A program made the translations under genes and the position numbers. Of a DNA stretch of 64,000 nucleotides, positions 51,233 to 60,283 are shown piece by piece (position 1 is the stretch's first letter; the number at the start of each line of letters is the position of its first letter). The DNA lies in NCBI GenBank assembly GCA_947178145.1, contig CAMWXE010000005.1:1-64000 (forward strand), read 5' to 3'. The notes beneath the pieces were generated by a model that was given only the letters and a program-made list of their open reading frames with translations, was not told where the DNA came from and did no database searches. This DNA comes from an uncultured Lachnospiraceae bacterium (GTDB lineage Bacteria > Bacillota > Clostridia > Lachnospirales > Lachnospiraceae).

Positions 51233-52540
51233 ATGCAGAACCAATATTCAAGTGGCAATAACAGGGCAGAAAATCAAATGAATTATTCCGTGCAGAAGGA
51301 AAAGGAGAAAAAATCGGGCACGAGATACTATATTCTTGGAATGGTAACCGGAGTTTTGGCAGCGCTGGCAGTGACACTCGGGACGGCGGGAATGGTTCGT
51401 TTTTATCAGGCCGTTGTATCGGGCAGCCGCGGAAACGCATCTCTGGGAACACAATCAGGAGAGACGGGAAGTATCACAGATGCGAGTGTGGAGAAAAAGC
51501 TTGCGGTGTTGGAGGATACGATTGGAAAATATTTCTGGAAGGATGTGGAGGAAGAGACCCTTGAGGATGGACTTTACAAGGGATTGCTCAGCGCACTCGA
51601 CGATCCGTACAGTGTCTATTATACCAATGAGGAACTGATTGCGCTGCAGCAGCAGACAGAGGGAATCTATTACGGAATCGGTGCGTATATTCAGGATGGA
51701 GAGACCGGCTATGCACAGATCAGCAGGGTGATTAAGAATACTCCGGCGGAGGAGAGCGGTCTGATGCAGGGAGACTATATTTATAAAGTTAACGATGAGG
51801 ATATGCAGGGCAAGGACAAATCGTATGTTGTGAGCAAGATCAAAGGAGAAGAGCATACGTATGTAACCTTGACTATTATTAGGGAGAGTGCGGCAGAACC
51901 GGTTGACATTAACGTCGAGCGCCGGAAGATCGAGAGTCCAACCGTCGAGTATGAGATGTATGATAATGGTATGGCATACATCCAGATTACAGAGTTTGAT
52001 TTAGTGACAACGGGACAGTTTGAGAGTGCATACAATCAGGCAAAAGCGGAGGGAATGAAAGGCTTGATAATTGATCTTCGGAGTAATCCGGGAGGAAACC
52101 TTTCGACCGTCTGCGATATTGCCCGGATGATTCTGCCCAAAGGGATGATAGTATATACCGAAGACAAATACGGAAAGCGCGAAGAGTATACCTGCAGAGG
52201 CGATAGTGTGATTGAAGTTCCGCTTGTTGTGCTCACAAATGGCTACAGTGCGAGTGCTTCTGAGATTCTTGCAGGTGCGGTGAAAGATTATAATATTGGT
52301 AAACTCGTGGGAACGACAACTTTTGGAAAGGGAATTGTTCAGAAAGTGATTAATTTGTCAGACGGATCCGCGATTAAGCTTACAGTGAGCAGTTATTTTA
52401 CTCCAAATGGGAACAATATTCATGGGATTGGCATTGACCCAGATGTCGAAGTACCATTTGACGCAGAGCTTTATCAGAGCGGTACAGACAACCAACTTGA
52501 GAAAGCCAAGGAAGTATTGGCTGAGATGATGCAGTCATAA
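51233..52540 (+). CDS. ctpA: C-terminal processing peptidase (S41, CtpA-type)
   Basis: A 435-residue membrane-anchored serine protease. A single helix near residues 28-55 precedes an external part with a PDZ domain (about 130-210, 'YYGIGAYIQD', 'PAEESGLMQGDYIYKVND') and the S41 catalytic core. The nucleophile is in 'GYSASASEIL' and the general-base lysine in 'TTFGKGIVQ'. It trims exported proteins at their C-termini; in several bacteria it regulates wall hydrolases, which fits its place after ftsEX and the M23 gene. A terminator ends the operon. Confidence 0.93.
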   Translation: MQNQYSSGNNRAENQMNYSVQKEKEKKSGTRYYILGMVTGVLAALAVTLGTAGMVRFYQAVVSGSRGNASLGTQSGETGSITDASVEKKLAVLEDTIGKYFWKDVEEETLEDGLYKGLLSALDDPYSVYYTNEELIALQQQTEGIYYGIGAYIQDGETGYAQISRVIKNTPAEESGLMQGDYIYKVNDEDMQGKDKSYVVSKIKGEEHTYVTLTIIRESAAEPVDINVERRKIESPTVEYEMYDNGMAYIQITEFDLVTTGQFESAYNQAKAEGMKGLIIDLRSNPGGNLSTVCDIARMILPKGMIVYTEDKYGKREEYTCRGDSVIEVPLVVLTNGYSASASEILAGAVKDYNIGKLVGTTTFGKGIVQKVINLSDGSAIKLTVSSYFTPNGNNIHGIGIDPDVEVPFDAELYQSGTDNQLEKAKEVLAEMMQS

Positions 52541-52551
52541 TGAGATGGAAG

Positions 52552-52586
52552 CCCCCATAAGCAGGACTTATTTTGGGGGTTTCTTT
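52552..52586 (+). terminator. Terminator of the ftsEX-ctpA operon
   Basis: CCCCCATAAG pairs with CTTAT...GGGGG (three-base bulge), followed by TTTCTTT, 12 bases after the ctpA stop. Confidence 0.75.
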
Positions 52587-52636
52587 AATGGTTGCGATAA
52601 GATGGTATCATTGTTTTGGATTAAGGGAAAAACAGT

Positions 52637-53548
52637 ATGTCGATGATTACAAACGAGACAATCAACCATGCGATTGACTATATTTTGCAGCATATTAATG
52701 AGGAACTGTCAGTCGATGATGTGGCAGCGCACTGTCATTTTTCGAAATATTATTTCAGCAGAATGTTTAAGGAGGCGACCGGCGAGAGCGTCTATGCGTT
52801 TATCAAGCGGCTGAAAGTGGAGCAGAGTGCATTCCGGCTGAAAGTGGAACCAGACCGGACGGTGACGGATATTGGCTGTGAATTTGGCTATAGTCCGTCA
52901 AATTACAGCTGGATGTTTCGGCAGCGGTATCAGACCAATCCGTTAGATTTTCGCAGAAATGTTGGGAAAGCGACCGTGAGACATGCCTTTATGCATATGG
53001 ATGCGGCGGGAGATCAGACAACAGAAATGCTCCTGTCTGGCCTGCAAAGAGGAGATGGGCAAGTTCCAGATGGATACCGCTGTCTGGAGACTTTTGAGGA
53101 GTGCAGTCGAAAGATTGTGATTAAGAATCTTCCAGATTATTTTGTCCTATATGAACGGAGAATTGGCAGTTATCACAATCTAAGCGGACAGTGGAGCGAT
53201 TTTATAGAGAAATATCGGGAGTTTGTGACTGCGGATACGCAGTTTCTGGAACGGACGTTTGATGATCCTGTCATCACGGACGCTGATGGCTGTCTCTATG
53301 ACATCTGCATGAGTGTGGACAGAAGTGTTTCGCTGGAAAACACCTGCATGATAGAAGGTGGAAAATGTGCCGTGTATTCCTACAAGGGGCTCGGAAAGCA
53401 TATTTATGCGGCGTATCAGACCATATTTACGGTGTGGCTGCCGCAAACGCCTTATGAATTGGATTACCGCAGTGGTTTTGACATTTATCGCAAGGTAGAC
53501 AGTAAAACTGGTTATATGGAACTGGATATCTGTATGCCGCTAAAGTGA
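52637..53548 (+). CDS. AraC-family regulator with GyrI-like effector domain
   Basis: A 303-residue regulator. The AraC-type helix-turn-helix pair occupies residues 5-108 ('ELSVDDVAAHCHFSKYYFSRMFKEATGESVYAFIKRLK', 'VTDIGCEFGYSPSNYSWMFRQRY'). The C-terminal GyrI-like domain (about 155-303, 'LPDYFVLYERRIGSYHNL', 'CAVYSYKGLGKHIYAAYQTIF') binds small, often cationic drugs. This layout is that of Rob/SoxS-like multidrug regulators. The MATE exporter starts 165 bases downstream in the same direction, so the regulator probably controls it. Confidence 0.92.
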   Translation: MSMITNETINHAIDYILQHINEELSVDDVAAHCHFSKYYFSRMFKEATGESVYAFIKRLKVEQSAFRLKVEPDRTVTDIGCEFGYSPSNYSWMFRQRYQTNPLDFRRNVGKATVRHAFMHMDAAGDQTTEMLLSGLQRGDGQVPDGYRCLETFEECSRKIVIKNLPDYFVLYERRIGSYHNLSGQWSDFIEKYREFVTADTQFLERTFDDPVITDADGCLYDICMSVDRSVSLENTCMIEGGKCAVYSYKGLGKHIYAAYQTIFTVWLPQTPYELDYRSGFDIYRKVDSKTGYMELDICMPLK

Positions 53549-53712
53549 CGCTGCTTTTTGGCCGTGGTTGTTCTCAATAGGGAGTCCTTATGGGACATCA
53601 CGCAGAAAGGGCAAGAATTCAGAAGTTTATACGGGATACTTCTCCTATAATGAAATATACCGAGGGCGAAGAACAGCCTTTGGGAATACAGTTCATGCAG
53701 GAGGAGATTTTT

Positions 53713-55026
53713 ATGGATTTAGGGAACATCAGACAAAATACAGTGGGAATGATACTGCGGTTTTCCGTTCCTGCCATTATCGCGATGGTGCTGACGTCAC
53801 TGATTACAGTTGTGGACGGTTTCTTTATTGGAAACAATATCGGCGAGGAGGGGATTGCGGCGGTCAACCTGGGATTGCCGATTATTTACCTGTTTTTGTC
53901 CGTTGGTCTGATGGTATCGGTCGGCGGTGTCGCAATTGCTGGAATGGCATTGGGTGCGGGGCACAGAACAGCGTGCAGCCAGGTTTTTCGCCAGACGATT
54001 GCGACTACAATAATATTTTCTGTGCTGACGGGAGTGCTGGTGGCACTGTTTTTTGAACCGATGCTGGATATTCTGGGTGCTTCAGGTCAGGTGCGGGAAT
54101 ACTTTAAACGCTACTATGGGATTTTGCTGCTGGAGTTGATTGTGATGGTGGTCAATTCTTCCTTTGGCATGTTTATCAGGGGAGAGGGGAATCCGCAATA
54201 TTATATGAAGGTCAACATTGTGAATGTTTTGACAAATATTGTGTTGGATTATATCTTTGCAGTCGTTTTTCATACTGGGATTGCCGGAATCGCAGCTGCG
54301 TCATTGACTTCTGCACTGGTTTCCTTTGCCCTGATATTGCATTTTTTTATAAGAAGGGCAAAAGTGTATCGCTTAGGGAGATTTACTTTCTCTGCTGCAG
54401 TGTTAAAAAGGACTTTATGCAATGGAAGCTCGGAGCTGATCGGCGAGATGTCGACAGGGATAGCCATGTTTGCCTACAATTATGTGATAATGAGAAGAAT
54501 CGGCGTCGACGGTGTCACGGCATTTACGATTGTGGGTTATGTGTCCTATGTGTTCAGTATGATCGTGATAGGGTTTGGACAGGGAGCGAGTCCATTGATT
54601 AGTTTCAGTTATGGTGCGATGGAGCACGAACTTGCCCAAAAGATACGAAAAACGACAAACAGACTTGTATTTGCAATCGGTGCGGTGACATTCCTCGCAA
54701 TGATGATTCTGTCAGGGTGGTACAGCGGTCTGTTTGTGACAAACGAAACGATTCAGGAAATGGTGCGGTCGGGGATGATGATTTTTATGGTTTCCTTTTT
54801 CTTTTCCGGGATCAATGCGATTACCTCCTTTTACTTTACATCGATTGGAAGGGCGATTGAATCTGCAGTGATTTCTCTGTCGAGGGGGCTTGTGGTACTG
54901 TTAATTTGCATCTTTGTACTTCCGGCGTATTTTGGCATGACAGGAGTATGGCTCGCGGCGCCGGTGACAGAAGGCATCACGATTGTGCTGAGTGGTGTGA
55001 TAGTGCATTGCAGTGAAAAGAGATGA
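53713..55026 (+). CDS. MATE family efflux transporter
   Basis: A 437-residue membrane protein with twelve helices. Features: 'TVGMILRFSVPAIIAMVLTSLITVVDGFFIGN' at the start, 'MALGAGHRTACSQVFRQTI', and 'GQGASPLISFSYGAME' in the second half. ATG 53713 follows AGGAGGA; the open frame upstream to 53590 is not protein-like. It probably exports toxic cations or drugs under control of the AraC/GyrI-type regulator before it. The 160 bases between them hold nothing else I can name. Confidence 0.92.
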   Translation: MDLGNIRQNTVGMILRFSVPAIIAMVLTSLITVVDGFFIGNNIGEEGIAAVNLGLPIIYLFLSVGLMVSVGGVAIAGMALGAGHRTACSQVFRQTIATTIIFSVLTGVLVALFFEPMLDILGASGQVREYFKRYYGILLLELIVMVVNSSFGMFIRGEGNPQYYMKVNIVNVLTNIVLDYIFAVVFHTGIAGIAAASLTSALVSFALILHFFIRRAKVYRLGRFTFSAAVLKRTLCNGSSELIGEMSTGIAMFAYNYVIMRRIGVDGVTAFTIVGYVSYVFSMIVIGFGQGASPLISFSYGAMEHELAQKIRKTTNRLVFAIGAVTFLAMMILSGWYSGLFVTNETIQEMVRSGMMIFMVSFFFSGINAITSFYFTSIGRAIESAVISLSRGLVVLLICIFVLPAYFGMTGVWLAAPVTEGITIVLSGVIVHCSEKR

Positions 55027-55083
55027 GATATCAGAGAGCATGAGAAATAGATAAAGCGCTTTAATAGGAAGGAGGTGGGACGG

Positions 55084-55536
55084 ATGCCGGTAATGGCGAT
55101 CATGACAGGGATTCAGGCAAGCGGAAAGAGTACATTCTGCAAAAATTATCTGTCAGCATATGACAGAATCAATCTGGACACGCTGCACACGCGGAACAAG
55201 GAAAATATAGCCATCGACGAGGCGTTTCTGGCCCAAAGGGATATGGTCATTGACAACACGAATCCGACGGTGGAGGACCGCAAAAAGTATATTTTAAAAG
55301 CAAGGGAAAACGGGTACAAAATAGTTGGCTATTTTTTGCAGTCACGGATACAGGAGTGCATTGCCCGCAATGAACTGAGAGAAGGAAAAACAAAAGTTCC
55401 CGTGAAGGCCATCACGGCGACTTCAAAGAAACTGGAAATGCCGTCGTACGAGGAGGGGTTTGACGAATTGTATTTTGTGAGGATTACCGATACAGGTACA
55501 GTGGTTGATAAATGGAGAGCATGGCGTGAAAATTAG
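55084..55536 (+). CDS. P-loop kinase, polynucleotide-kinase-like (AAA_33 type)
   Basis: A 150-residue cytoplasmic protein. Walker A is 'GIQASGKST' at residues 9-17, the 'INLDTLH' segment follows, and 'VIDNTNPTVEDR' is the motif shared by T4 polynucleotide kinase-like enzymes. 'RIQECIARNELR' supplies the lid arginines. The length fits a single kinase domain. ATG 55084 follows AAGGAGG. It lies 57 bases before a Thg1-like gene, and this pairing suggests joint work on RNA 5' ends: the kinase would make the 5' phosphate. Zeta-toxin-type or small-molecule kinase activity cannot be excluded. Confidence 0.8.
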   Translation: MPVMAIMTGIQASGKSTFCKNYLSAYDRINLDTLHTRNKENIAIDEAFLAQRDMVIDNTNPTVEDRKKYILKARENGYKIVGYFLQSRIQECIARNELREGKTKVPVKAITATSKKLEMPSYEEGFDELYFVRITDTGTVVDKWRAWREN

Positions 55537-55593
55537 TAATAGATTGTTGGCTGTAAAGATGGGTATGCTTTTTAAAAGATGAGAGGGAGCAAT

Positions 55594-56364
55594 ATGAACT
55601 TTGATGAATTAGATCAGAAGATGCGTGTATATGAGCAGTCGTTAGACCAGATTCTTTTGCCGGAAACATATATGGTGGCAAGGCTGGACGGCAGAAGCTT
55701 CACAAGGCTTACAAAAGAAATCTGCCAGTTTGAGGCGCCGTTTGATGTGCGGTTCCGGGATATGATGGTGCATACTGTGGAGAGACTGATGGACTGCGGT
55801 TTCCGCATTGTATATGGATTTACAGAGAGTGATGAGATTTCGCTGTTGTTCGCTGTGGGAGAAAATGCATTTGGAAGAAAAGTGCGGAAATACAATTCCA
55901 CACTAGCGGCGGAAGCGAGTGCCTCTTTTTCATTGGAACTGGGAAGGGCCGCTACATTTGACTGCAGAATGGTGCCGCTGCCCACGGTTGAGAGAGTGCA
56001 GGACTACTTTTTGTGGAGGCAGGAAGACGCACATAGAAATTCGCTGAATGCACACTGTTACTGGCTGCTTCGCAAAGAAGGAAGAACCATTCAGGAAGCG
56101 ACAAAAGAATTGGAAGGACGGTCAGTAAGCTTTAAGAACGAGCTGCTGTTTTCCAGAGGAATGAATTTTGACCAGCTCCCATCATGGCAGAAGAGAGGGA
56201 TTGGCATTTGGAAAGAGCAGTACGAGAAGGAAGGATATAATCCTGTGACAGCAAGCCGTGAGACAGCGGTCAGAAACAGGCTAAAGGTTGCGTATGAGCT
56301 TCCATTAGGTGAGGCGTATGCGAAAATGGTTTCAGGCTTCATATTCTACAATCCCTCATGCTAA
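55594..56364 (+). CDS. Thg1-like 3'-5' nucleotidyltransferase
   Basis: A 256-residue member of the tRNA-His guanylyltransferase family, which adds nucleotides to RNA 5' ends in the 3'-to-5' direction. The metal-binding aspartates appear in 'VARLDGRSFTRLTK' (residues about 30-43) and 'YGFTESDEISLLF' (about 74-86), followed by 'KYNSTLAAEASASF'. Bacteria encode the G-1 of tRNA-His in the gene, so bacterial relatives (TLPs) are thought to repair 5'-truncated tRNAs. ATG 55594 follows GAGGGAG. Its neighbour is a polynucleotide-kinase-like gene. Confidence 0.88.
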   Translation: MNFDELDQKMRVYEQSLDQILLPETYMVARLDGRSFTRLTKEICQFEAPFDVRFRDMMVHTVERLMDCGFRIVYGFTESDEISLLFAVGENAFGRKVRKYNSTLAAEASASFSLELGRAATFDCRMVPLPTVERVQDYFLWRQEDAHRNSLNAHCYWLLRKEGRTIQEATKELEGRSVSFKNELLFSRGMNFDQLPSWQKRGIGIWKEQYEKEGYNPVTASRETAVRNRLKVAYELPLGEAYAKMVSGFIFYNPSC

Positions 56365-56458
56365 ACAGGCTGTTTCTGAACAAAATGCGGATATCCATCT
56401 GCTTTTTCAACAGCTTTCTAATGTGGGCAGGAAATACATAAAATTATTGGAGGAAGAA

Positions 56459-57220
56459 ATGCAAGTGAGTACAAAGGTGATTGCGGTGGCAGGAAAAGGC
56501 GGTGTGGGGAAGACTTCACTGGCAGCGGCGATGGTAAAAGTGCTGGCAGAGCGATACCCGGACAAGCGGATTCTCGCCATCGATGCAGACCCGGCGGTCG
56601 GTCTGTCGACCGCGCTTGGCGTGGAAGTGCACGAGACAATCGATGATATCAGAAAGGCGGTCGTGGCGACAGTGGAGGAGGGCGACACCCGGACGGCGCT
56701 GGAGCTTCTGGCGGAATCGGAGTACCGCATCTATGACGCCATGACAGAGTGCGACGGTTTTGTGTTTATTGCCGTGGGGCGCCCTGAGAGTGCTGGCTGC
56801 TATTGCAAGATTAACAATTATCTGAAGGCGGTGATACAGCTGCTGTCCGATAATTTTGATTATGTGGTGATTGACGGTGAGGCGGGAATCGAGCAGATTA
56901 ACCGCCGCGTGATGGAAAAAGTGACGCACCTGCTGCTGGTGACGGACGCAAGCCGCAAGGGAACACAGGTGATTCAGACCATTAAGAAGGTGGCGGACGA
57001 GCTTGTGATGTACGAGAAGGCGGGTGCAGTCGTAAACCGCGTCCTGTCCGGGGAGTCGATCCGGCTGATTGACACGGGAGACATCCCTGTCATGGGTTAT
57101 ATTTACTCAGATGAAAAGCTTGCCGAGGCGGACCTCAAAGGGGAGAGCATTTTTACCCTGCCCTCTGACACAGAACTTGTGCGGGGTGCGGCAAAAGTGC
57201 TTGACAGTATGGGAGTATAG
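56459..57220 (+). CDS. CooC-like P-loop ATPase
   Basis: A 253-residue ATPase of the MinD/CooC class. 'VAGKGGVGKTS' is the deviant Walker A with signature lysine, 'LAIDADPAVGLSTALG' is switch I, and 'DYVVIDGEAGIEQ' is Walker B. CooC proteins load nickel or otherwise mature carbon monoxide dehydrogenase; here there is no CODH, but two HgdB-like Fe-S proteins follow, so it is likely a maturation or activation factor for them. The frame is open from 56309; ATG 56459 has GGAGG upstream and the normal start. Confidence 0.88.
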   Translation: MQVSTKVIAVAGKGGVGKTSLAAAMVKVLAERYPDKRILAIDADPAVGLSTALGVEVHETIDDIRKAVVATVEEGDTRTALELLAESEYRIYDAMTECDGFVFIAVGRPESAGCYCKINNYLKAVIQLLSDNFDYVVIDGEAGIEQINRRVMEKVTHLLLVTDASRKGTQVIQTIKKVADELVMYEKAGAVVNRVLSGESIRLIDTGDIPVMGYIYSDEKLAEADLKGESIFTLPSDTELVRGAAKVLDSMGV

Positions 57221-57279
57221 GGTGTACGCAGCCTGAGAAAACATAAGGTTCACGCGACAAGTTTGTATGGAGAAGCAAA

Positions 57280-58470
57280 ATGAGAGATTTATCACAACTA
57301 TATTATTTCGAAAAACTTTTGGAGGAAGCCAATAATGATCTGGTGCGCGGGGGTGTGGCAAAAGGCCTGCACCCTATAGGAAGCGTCTGTTCGCTGATAC
57401 CGGAACCGCTGCTGAATCTGCCGGGATGTTTTTCGGTGCGGCTCCGGGCACCGCGCACAGGTTCGATCGATATCGGTACATACTATATGTCAAGCCTCCT
57501 GTGTGAGTGCTGCCGCGCGATTCTCGAGCGCGCGGTCGAGGGCGGTTATCAGTTTCTTGACTGCATCATCGCGCCGGATGCCTGCTCGCAGATGAACCGG
57601 TGCGTGGAGAATATCGAGCACTTAAACTGTATCGAAAAAGAAGGCTTTTTTGTCTCCTACTGTGATGCACCCATGAAATCAGATGACACGGCGCTCCGTC
57701 ATTATGTGAGACAGATGAAAACACATGTTCTGACTCCGCTTCAGGAAAAACTTGGGGTTGACATTTCAGATGAGAACCTTCGGAAAGCAGTGGAACAGCA
57801 CAATCAGATCTGCCGCCTTTTACAGGAGATAGCAGCGTACCGCAAGGAGGAGAATCCGCGCATCACGGGCTATGAATTTGCTGTCCTGTGCACTGCCACG
57901 TACTGTTGTCCCAGAGAGCTTTTGACGGAGAAGCTCATATCGGTTGCGGAGGAGTTAAAGACAAGGCAGCCCGATGGGAAACCGGCATTTCGCGTGAAAG
58001 TCGTTGTCGCAGGTTCCGAGATCGACGATCCCGGGCTGATCGGACTGGTGGAGGAGACTGGTGCAAGAGTTGTCGCAGACCGGTTCTGTTTTGGATCGCT
58101 GCCAGAGCGTATCCCGATTGTGCTGCATGATGCGGAGGATGTGCTGACGCAGATTTGCAGACATTATCTGAAAATGGGAAAGTGCCCGCGCTATATGAAT
58201 GCAGAGAAGGTTTTGGAGCGTCAGGACTATGTGCATCAGCTGGTGCAGGAGTACCACGCGGACGGCGTGATTTACCAGCAGATGAAATTCTGTGATTACT
58301 GGGGATATGAGCGCGCCTATGCGTCAAAAAATATGCGGGAGAAATACGGTGTGCCGACACTTTCTATAGACAGACCGTATGTGGCAGGAAATTCAGGGCA
58401 GCTCAGAACCAGATTCCAGGCGTTTGTGGAGAGCTTGGAAATCAAGAAATTGCAGGGTAAAGAAGGATAG
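57280..58470 (+). CDS. 2-hydroxyacyl-CoA dehydratase-family (HgdB-like) protein, small subunit type
   Basis: A 396-residue protein with the HgdB/BcrC fold. Family features: 'GSVCSLIPEPLLNLPGCFSVRLRAP' near the start, a cysteine-rich stretch ('CECCRAI', 'PDACSQMNRC') for 4Fe-4S or double-cubane cluster binding, and 'VIYQQMKFCDYWGYE' near the end. Relatives remove water from 2-hydroxyacyl-CoA or reduce aromatic CoA esters after one-electron activation. With a 512-residue partner and an activase nearby this is a complete-looking set, but the 'substrate' domain may differ from the fermentative enzymes. The last codons lie in a tandem repeat. Confidence 0.88.
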   Translation: MRDLSQLYYFEKLLEEANNDLVRGGVAKGLHPIGSVCSLIPEPLLNLPGCFSVRLRAPRTGSIDIGTYYMSSLLCECCRAILERAVEGGYQFLDCIIAPDACSQMNRCVENIEHLNCIEKEGFFVSYCDAPMKSDDTALRHYVRQMKTHVLTPLQEKLGVDISDENLRKAVEQHNQICRLLQEIAAYRKEENPRITGYEFAVLCTATYCCPRELLTEKLISVAEELKTRQPDGKPAFRVKVVVAGSEIDDPGLIGLVEETGARVVADRFCFGSLPERIPIVLHDAEDVLTQICRHYLKMGKCPRYMNAEKVLERQDYVHQLVQEYHADGVIYQQMKFCDYWGYERAYASKNMREKYGVPTLSIDRPYVAGNSGQLRTRFQAFVESLEIKKLQGKEG

Positions 58471-58532
58471 GACAGCGTAAAGAATTGCAGGGTAAGGAAT
58501 TGCAGGGTAAAGAAGGATAAGGAAGCGTAAAG
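58448..58532 (+). repeat. Short tandem duplication at the end of the HgdB-like gene
   Basis: The 13-mer AATTGCAGGGTAA occurs at 58448, 58483 and 58498, and a roughly 22-base block containing AGAAGGATA...AGCGTAAAG occurs at 58461 and 58511. The stop codon of the preceding gene (TAG, ending 58470) lies in the first unit, so the duplication extends from coding sequence into the spacer. Confidence 0.8.
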
Positions 58533-58551
58533 AAAGGCATAGGACAGACTG

Positions 58552-60090
58552 ATGGGAAAACAGATGGGGAGCGAGAAGCTCGGTTCATTTTATACAGGCA
58601 AAAAGGCAAAAAAGCGGCGCGAGTGGCGCGGCGTCAGAGACACATTCTACGACTATCTGCAGTGGCTGCGAATCTGGGGCGTGCTGATTGGTTTTGCGGT
58701 AAAACCAAATAATGTAAAGGCGTTTTTCCGGTATCGCTGGATGGTCAATTATCTGGTGGTTCCCGATTTTTTTGACCGGCATACAGAGGGAATGCGCGGT
58801 TCACAGCTTCGCATCACCCACACGGCGCTCAGCATCGTCGTCATCGACATGTGCAAAGCCATGACGAGAATGTTTCAGGCAGATCCCAATATCGGAGACG
58901 ACGAGAAGCTTCGAAAGAAGATGGTGCTCTTTGATGAAAATATGATGAGTGAGATTATGAACGGATTTCCGAATCTGATCTGGACCTCGGTCGAAGTGCC
59001 TGCAGTGTACACCTGTGCCATGATGGTTCAGGACGGTGTGGTGCATTACACGGACGCGGCACAGACATACGGGATTCCGTCAGATGTCTGTCCGATGCCG
59101 CTGGCGGAGCTCGGCGTTGCCCTGGAGGACGACTACCCGAGAATCGGGGCGTGCGCGGTGCACTGCAACACCACGTGCGACGGCAGCCTGATGGGAAACA
59201 GTATCGAAGGGCAGTACTTTGGCATTCCGACCTATGAACTTGCTGTGCCGATCCGCCATACATACGACAGTGTGCAGCCGTATGCGGTGGAGGAGATTCA
59301 GAACTGTATCGCTTTTATCGAGAAACATACAGGGGAGACTTTTGACTGGAACGCATTTTTCAGGAGCATGGAACTCTTCAATGTCGAGACACAGAACATG
59401 CTCGACTGGTTTGAGATCAGCCGAACGAAATACCCGCAGATGATCGGGACAAATCTCGCGCTCTACCGCTACTGCGTCTATCAGGCTACCGGCGGCAGGT
59501 ACGAGGTGTTCCGCAAGGTCGAGCAAAAGCTGAACCGCTATGTCAGGAGAGGCTATGAGCGAAAGGAACTCGTCTGCAGGGAGATCAGGCACCGCGCGAT
59601 CACGTGGGGGGTGCAGTCGGCGTATTACACGGCCTTTACAGTCTGGCTGCAGAACTGCTGGGGCGTGGCGGCGCTTGTGGATATGCTGAGTCTCTGCTCA
59701 ACGCGCATGGTTGACACGCAGGATAAAGAGCAGGCATTAAAGGATCTGGCATACTTATATGGAAAAATGATTATGCGCAGCCGCTCCAACGGCGGTTACG
59801 AGGTCGGTGTCGAGGATCTGTGGCGTTTCTGCGAGAGCTTTGATGTGGACGTGGTTATCATGTACTGTCATATGGGCTGTAAGGCGATGTCCGGCTATCA
59901 CGGGCTTTTTGAGGAAGAGGCGAGAAAACATGGGATTCATCTGATATGGGTAAACCATAATCTGATGAAGCCAGAGGACGCTTCGCGAAAGGATATGCGC
60001 ATGGAGGTTAACCGCTATATGCGGACGGTATTCCGCGAGGAGCCGCTTGACGCGAGCCTTGAGGATTTTGATGATGGCAGTAATTGGTAA
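58552..60090 (+). CDS. 2-hydroxyacyl-CoA dehydratase-family protein, large subunit type
   Basis: A 512-residue protein whose core matches the same dehydratase family as its neighbour: cysteines in 'SDVCPMPLAELG' and 'GACAVHCNTTCDG', and near the end 'VDVVIMYCHMGCKAMSGYHGLFEEEARKHGIHLIWV'. It has a basic N-terminal extension ('KKAKKRREWRG') and is longer than the usual 400-480 residues. With the 396-residue protein it would form the heterodimer that holds the clusters. The ATG has a weak ribosome site and lies in a repeat-rich spacer. A small direct repeat and terminator follow. Confidence 0.85.
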   Translation: MGKQMGSEKLGSFYTGKKAKKRREWRGVRDTFYDYLQWLRIWGVLIGFAVKPNNVKAFFRYRWMVNYLVVPDFFDRHTEGMRGSQLRITHTALSIVVIDMCKAMTRMFQADPNIGDDEKLRKKMVLFDENMMSEIMNGFPNLIWTSVEVPAVYTCAMMVQDGVVHYTDAAQTYGIPSDVCPMPLAELGVALEDDYPRIGACAVHCNTTCDGSLMGNSIEGQYFGIPTYELAVPIRHTYDSVQPYAVEEIQNCIAFIEKHTGETFDWNAFFRSMELFNVETQNMLDWFEISRTKYPQMIGTNLALYRYCVYQATGGRYEVFRKVEQKLNRYVRRGYERKELVCREIRHRAITWGVQSAYYTAFTVWLQNCWGVAALVDMLSLCSTRMVDTQDKEQALKDLAYLYGKMIMRSRSNGGYEVGVEDLWRFCESFDVDVVIMYCHMGCKAMSGYHGLFEEEARKHGIHLIWVNHNLMKPEDASRKDMRMEVNRYMRTVFREEPLDASLEDFDDGSNW

Positions 60091-60094
60091 AAAA

Positions 60095-60140
60095 CAAAAA
60101 ACTAAGCAACTCTAAGGCAAAAAACTAAGCAACTCTAAGG
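60095..60140 (+). repeat. 23-base direct duplication
   Basis: CAAAAAACTAAGCAACTCTAAGG occurs twice end to end (60095-60117 and 60118-60140), four bases after the stop of the large HgdB-like gene. The second copy is also the left arm of the terminator that follows. Confidence 0.88.
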
Positions 60141-60178
60141 CGGCAAAGTACGCCGCCTAAGACTTGCTAAGTTTTTAG
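60125..60178 (+). terminator. Terminator after the HgdB-like pair
   Basis: A 20-bp stem with three mismatches (60125-60144 with 60152-60171) followed by TTTTTAG. A second small hairpin, GAAGAACGC / GCGTTCTTC (60178-60202), follows directly. The activase downstream must then have its own promoter or depend on read-through. Confidence 0.75.
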
Positions 60179-60283
60179 AAGAACGCAAGGGCAGCGTTCT
60201 TCCTGAATGGGTACTTTTGTGATTAGGTTGGGAGATGCAAAAATGGGATGTAGTATGCTGTAAGGGATATGGGAGGTTGGAAG

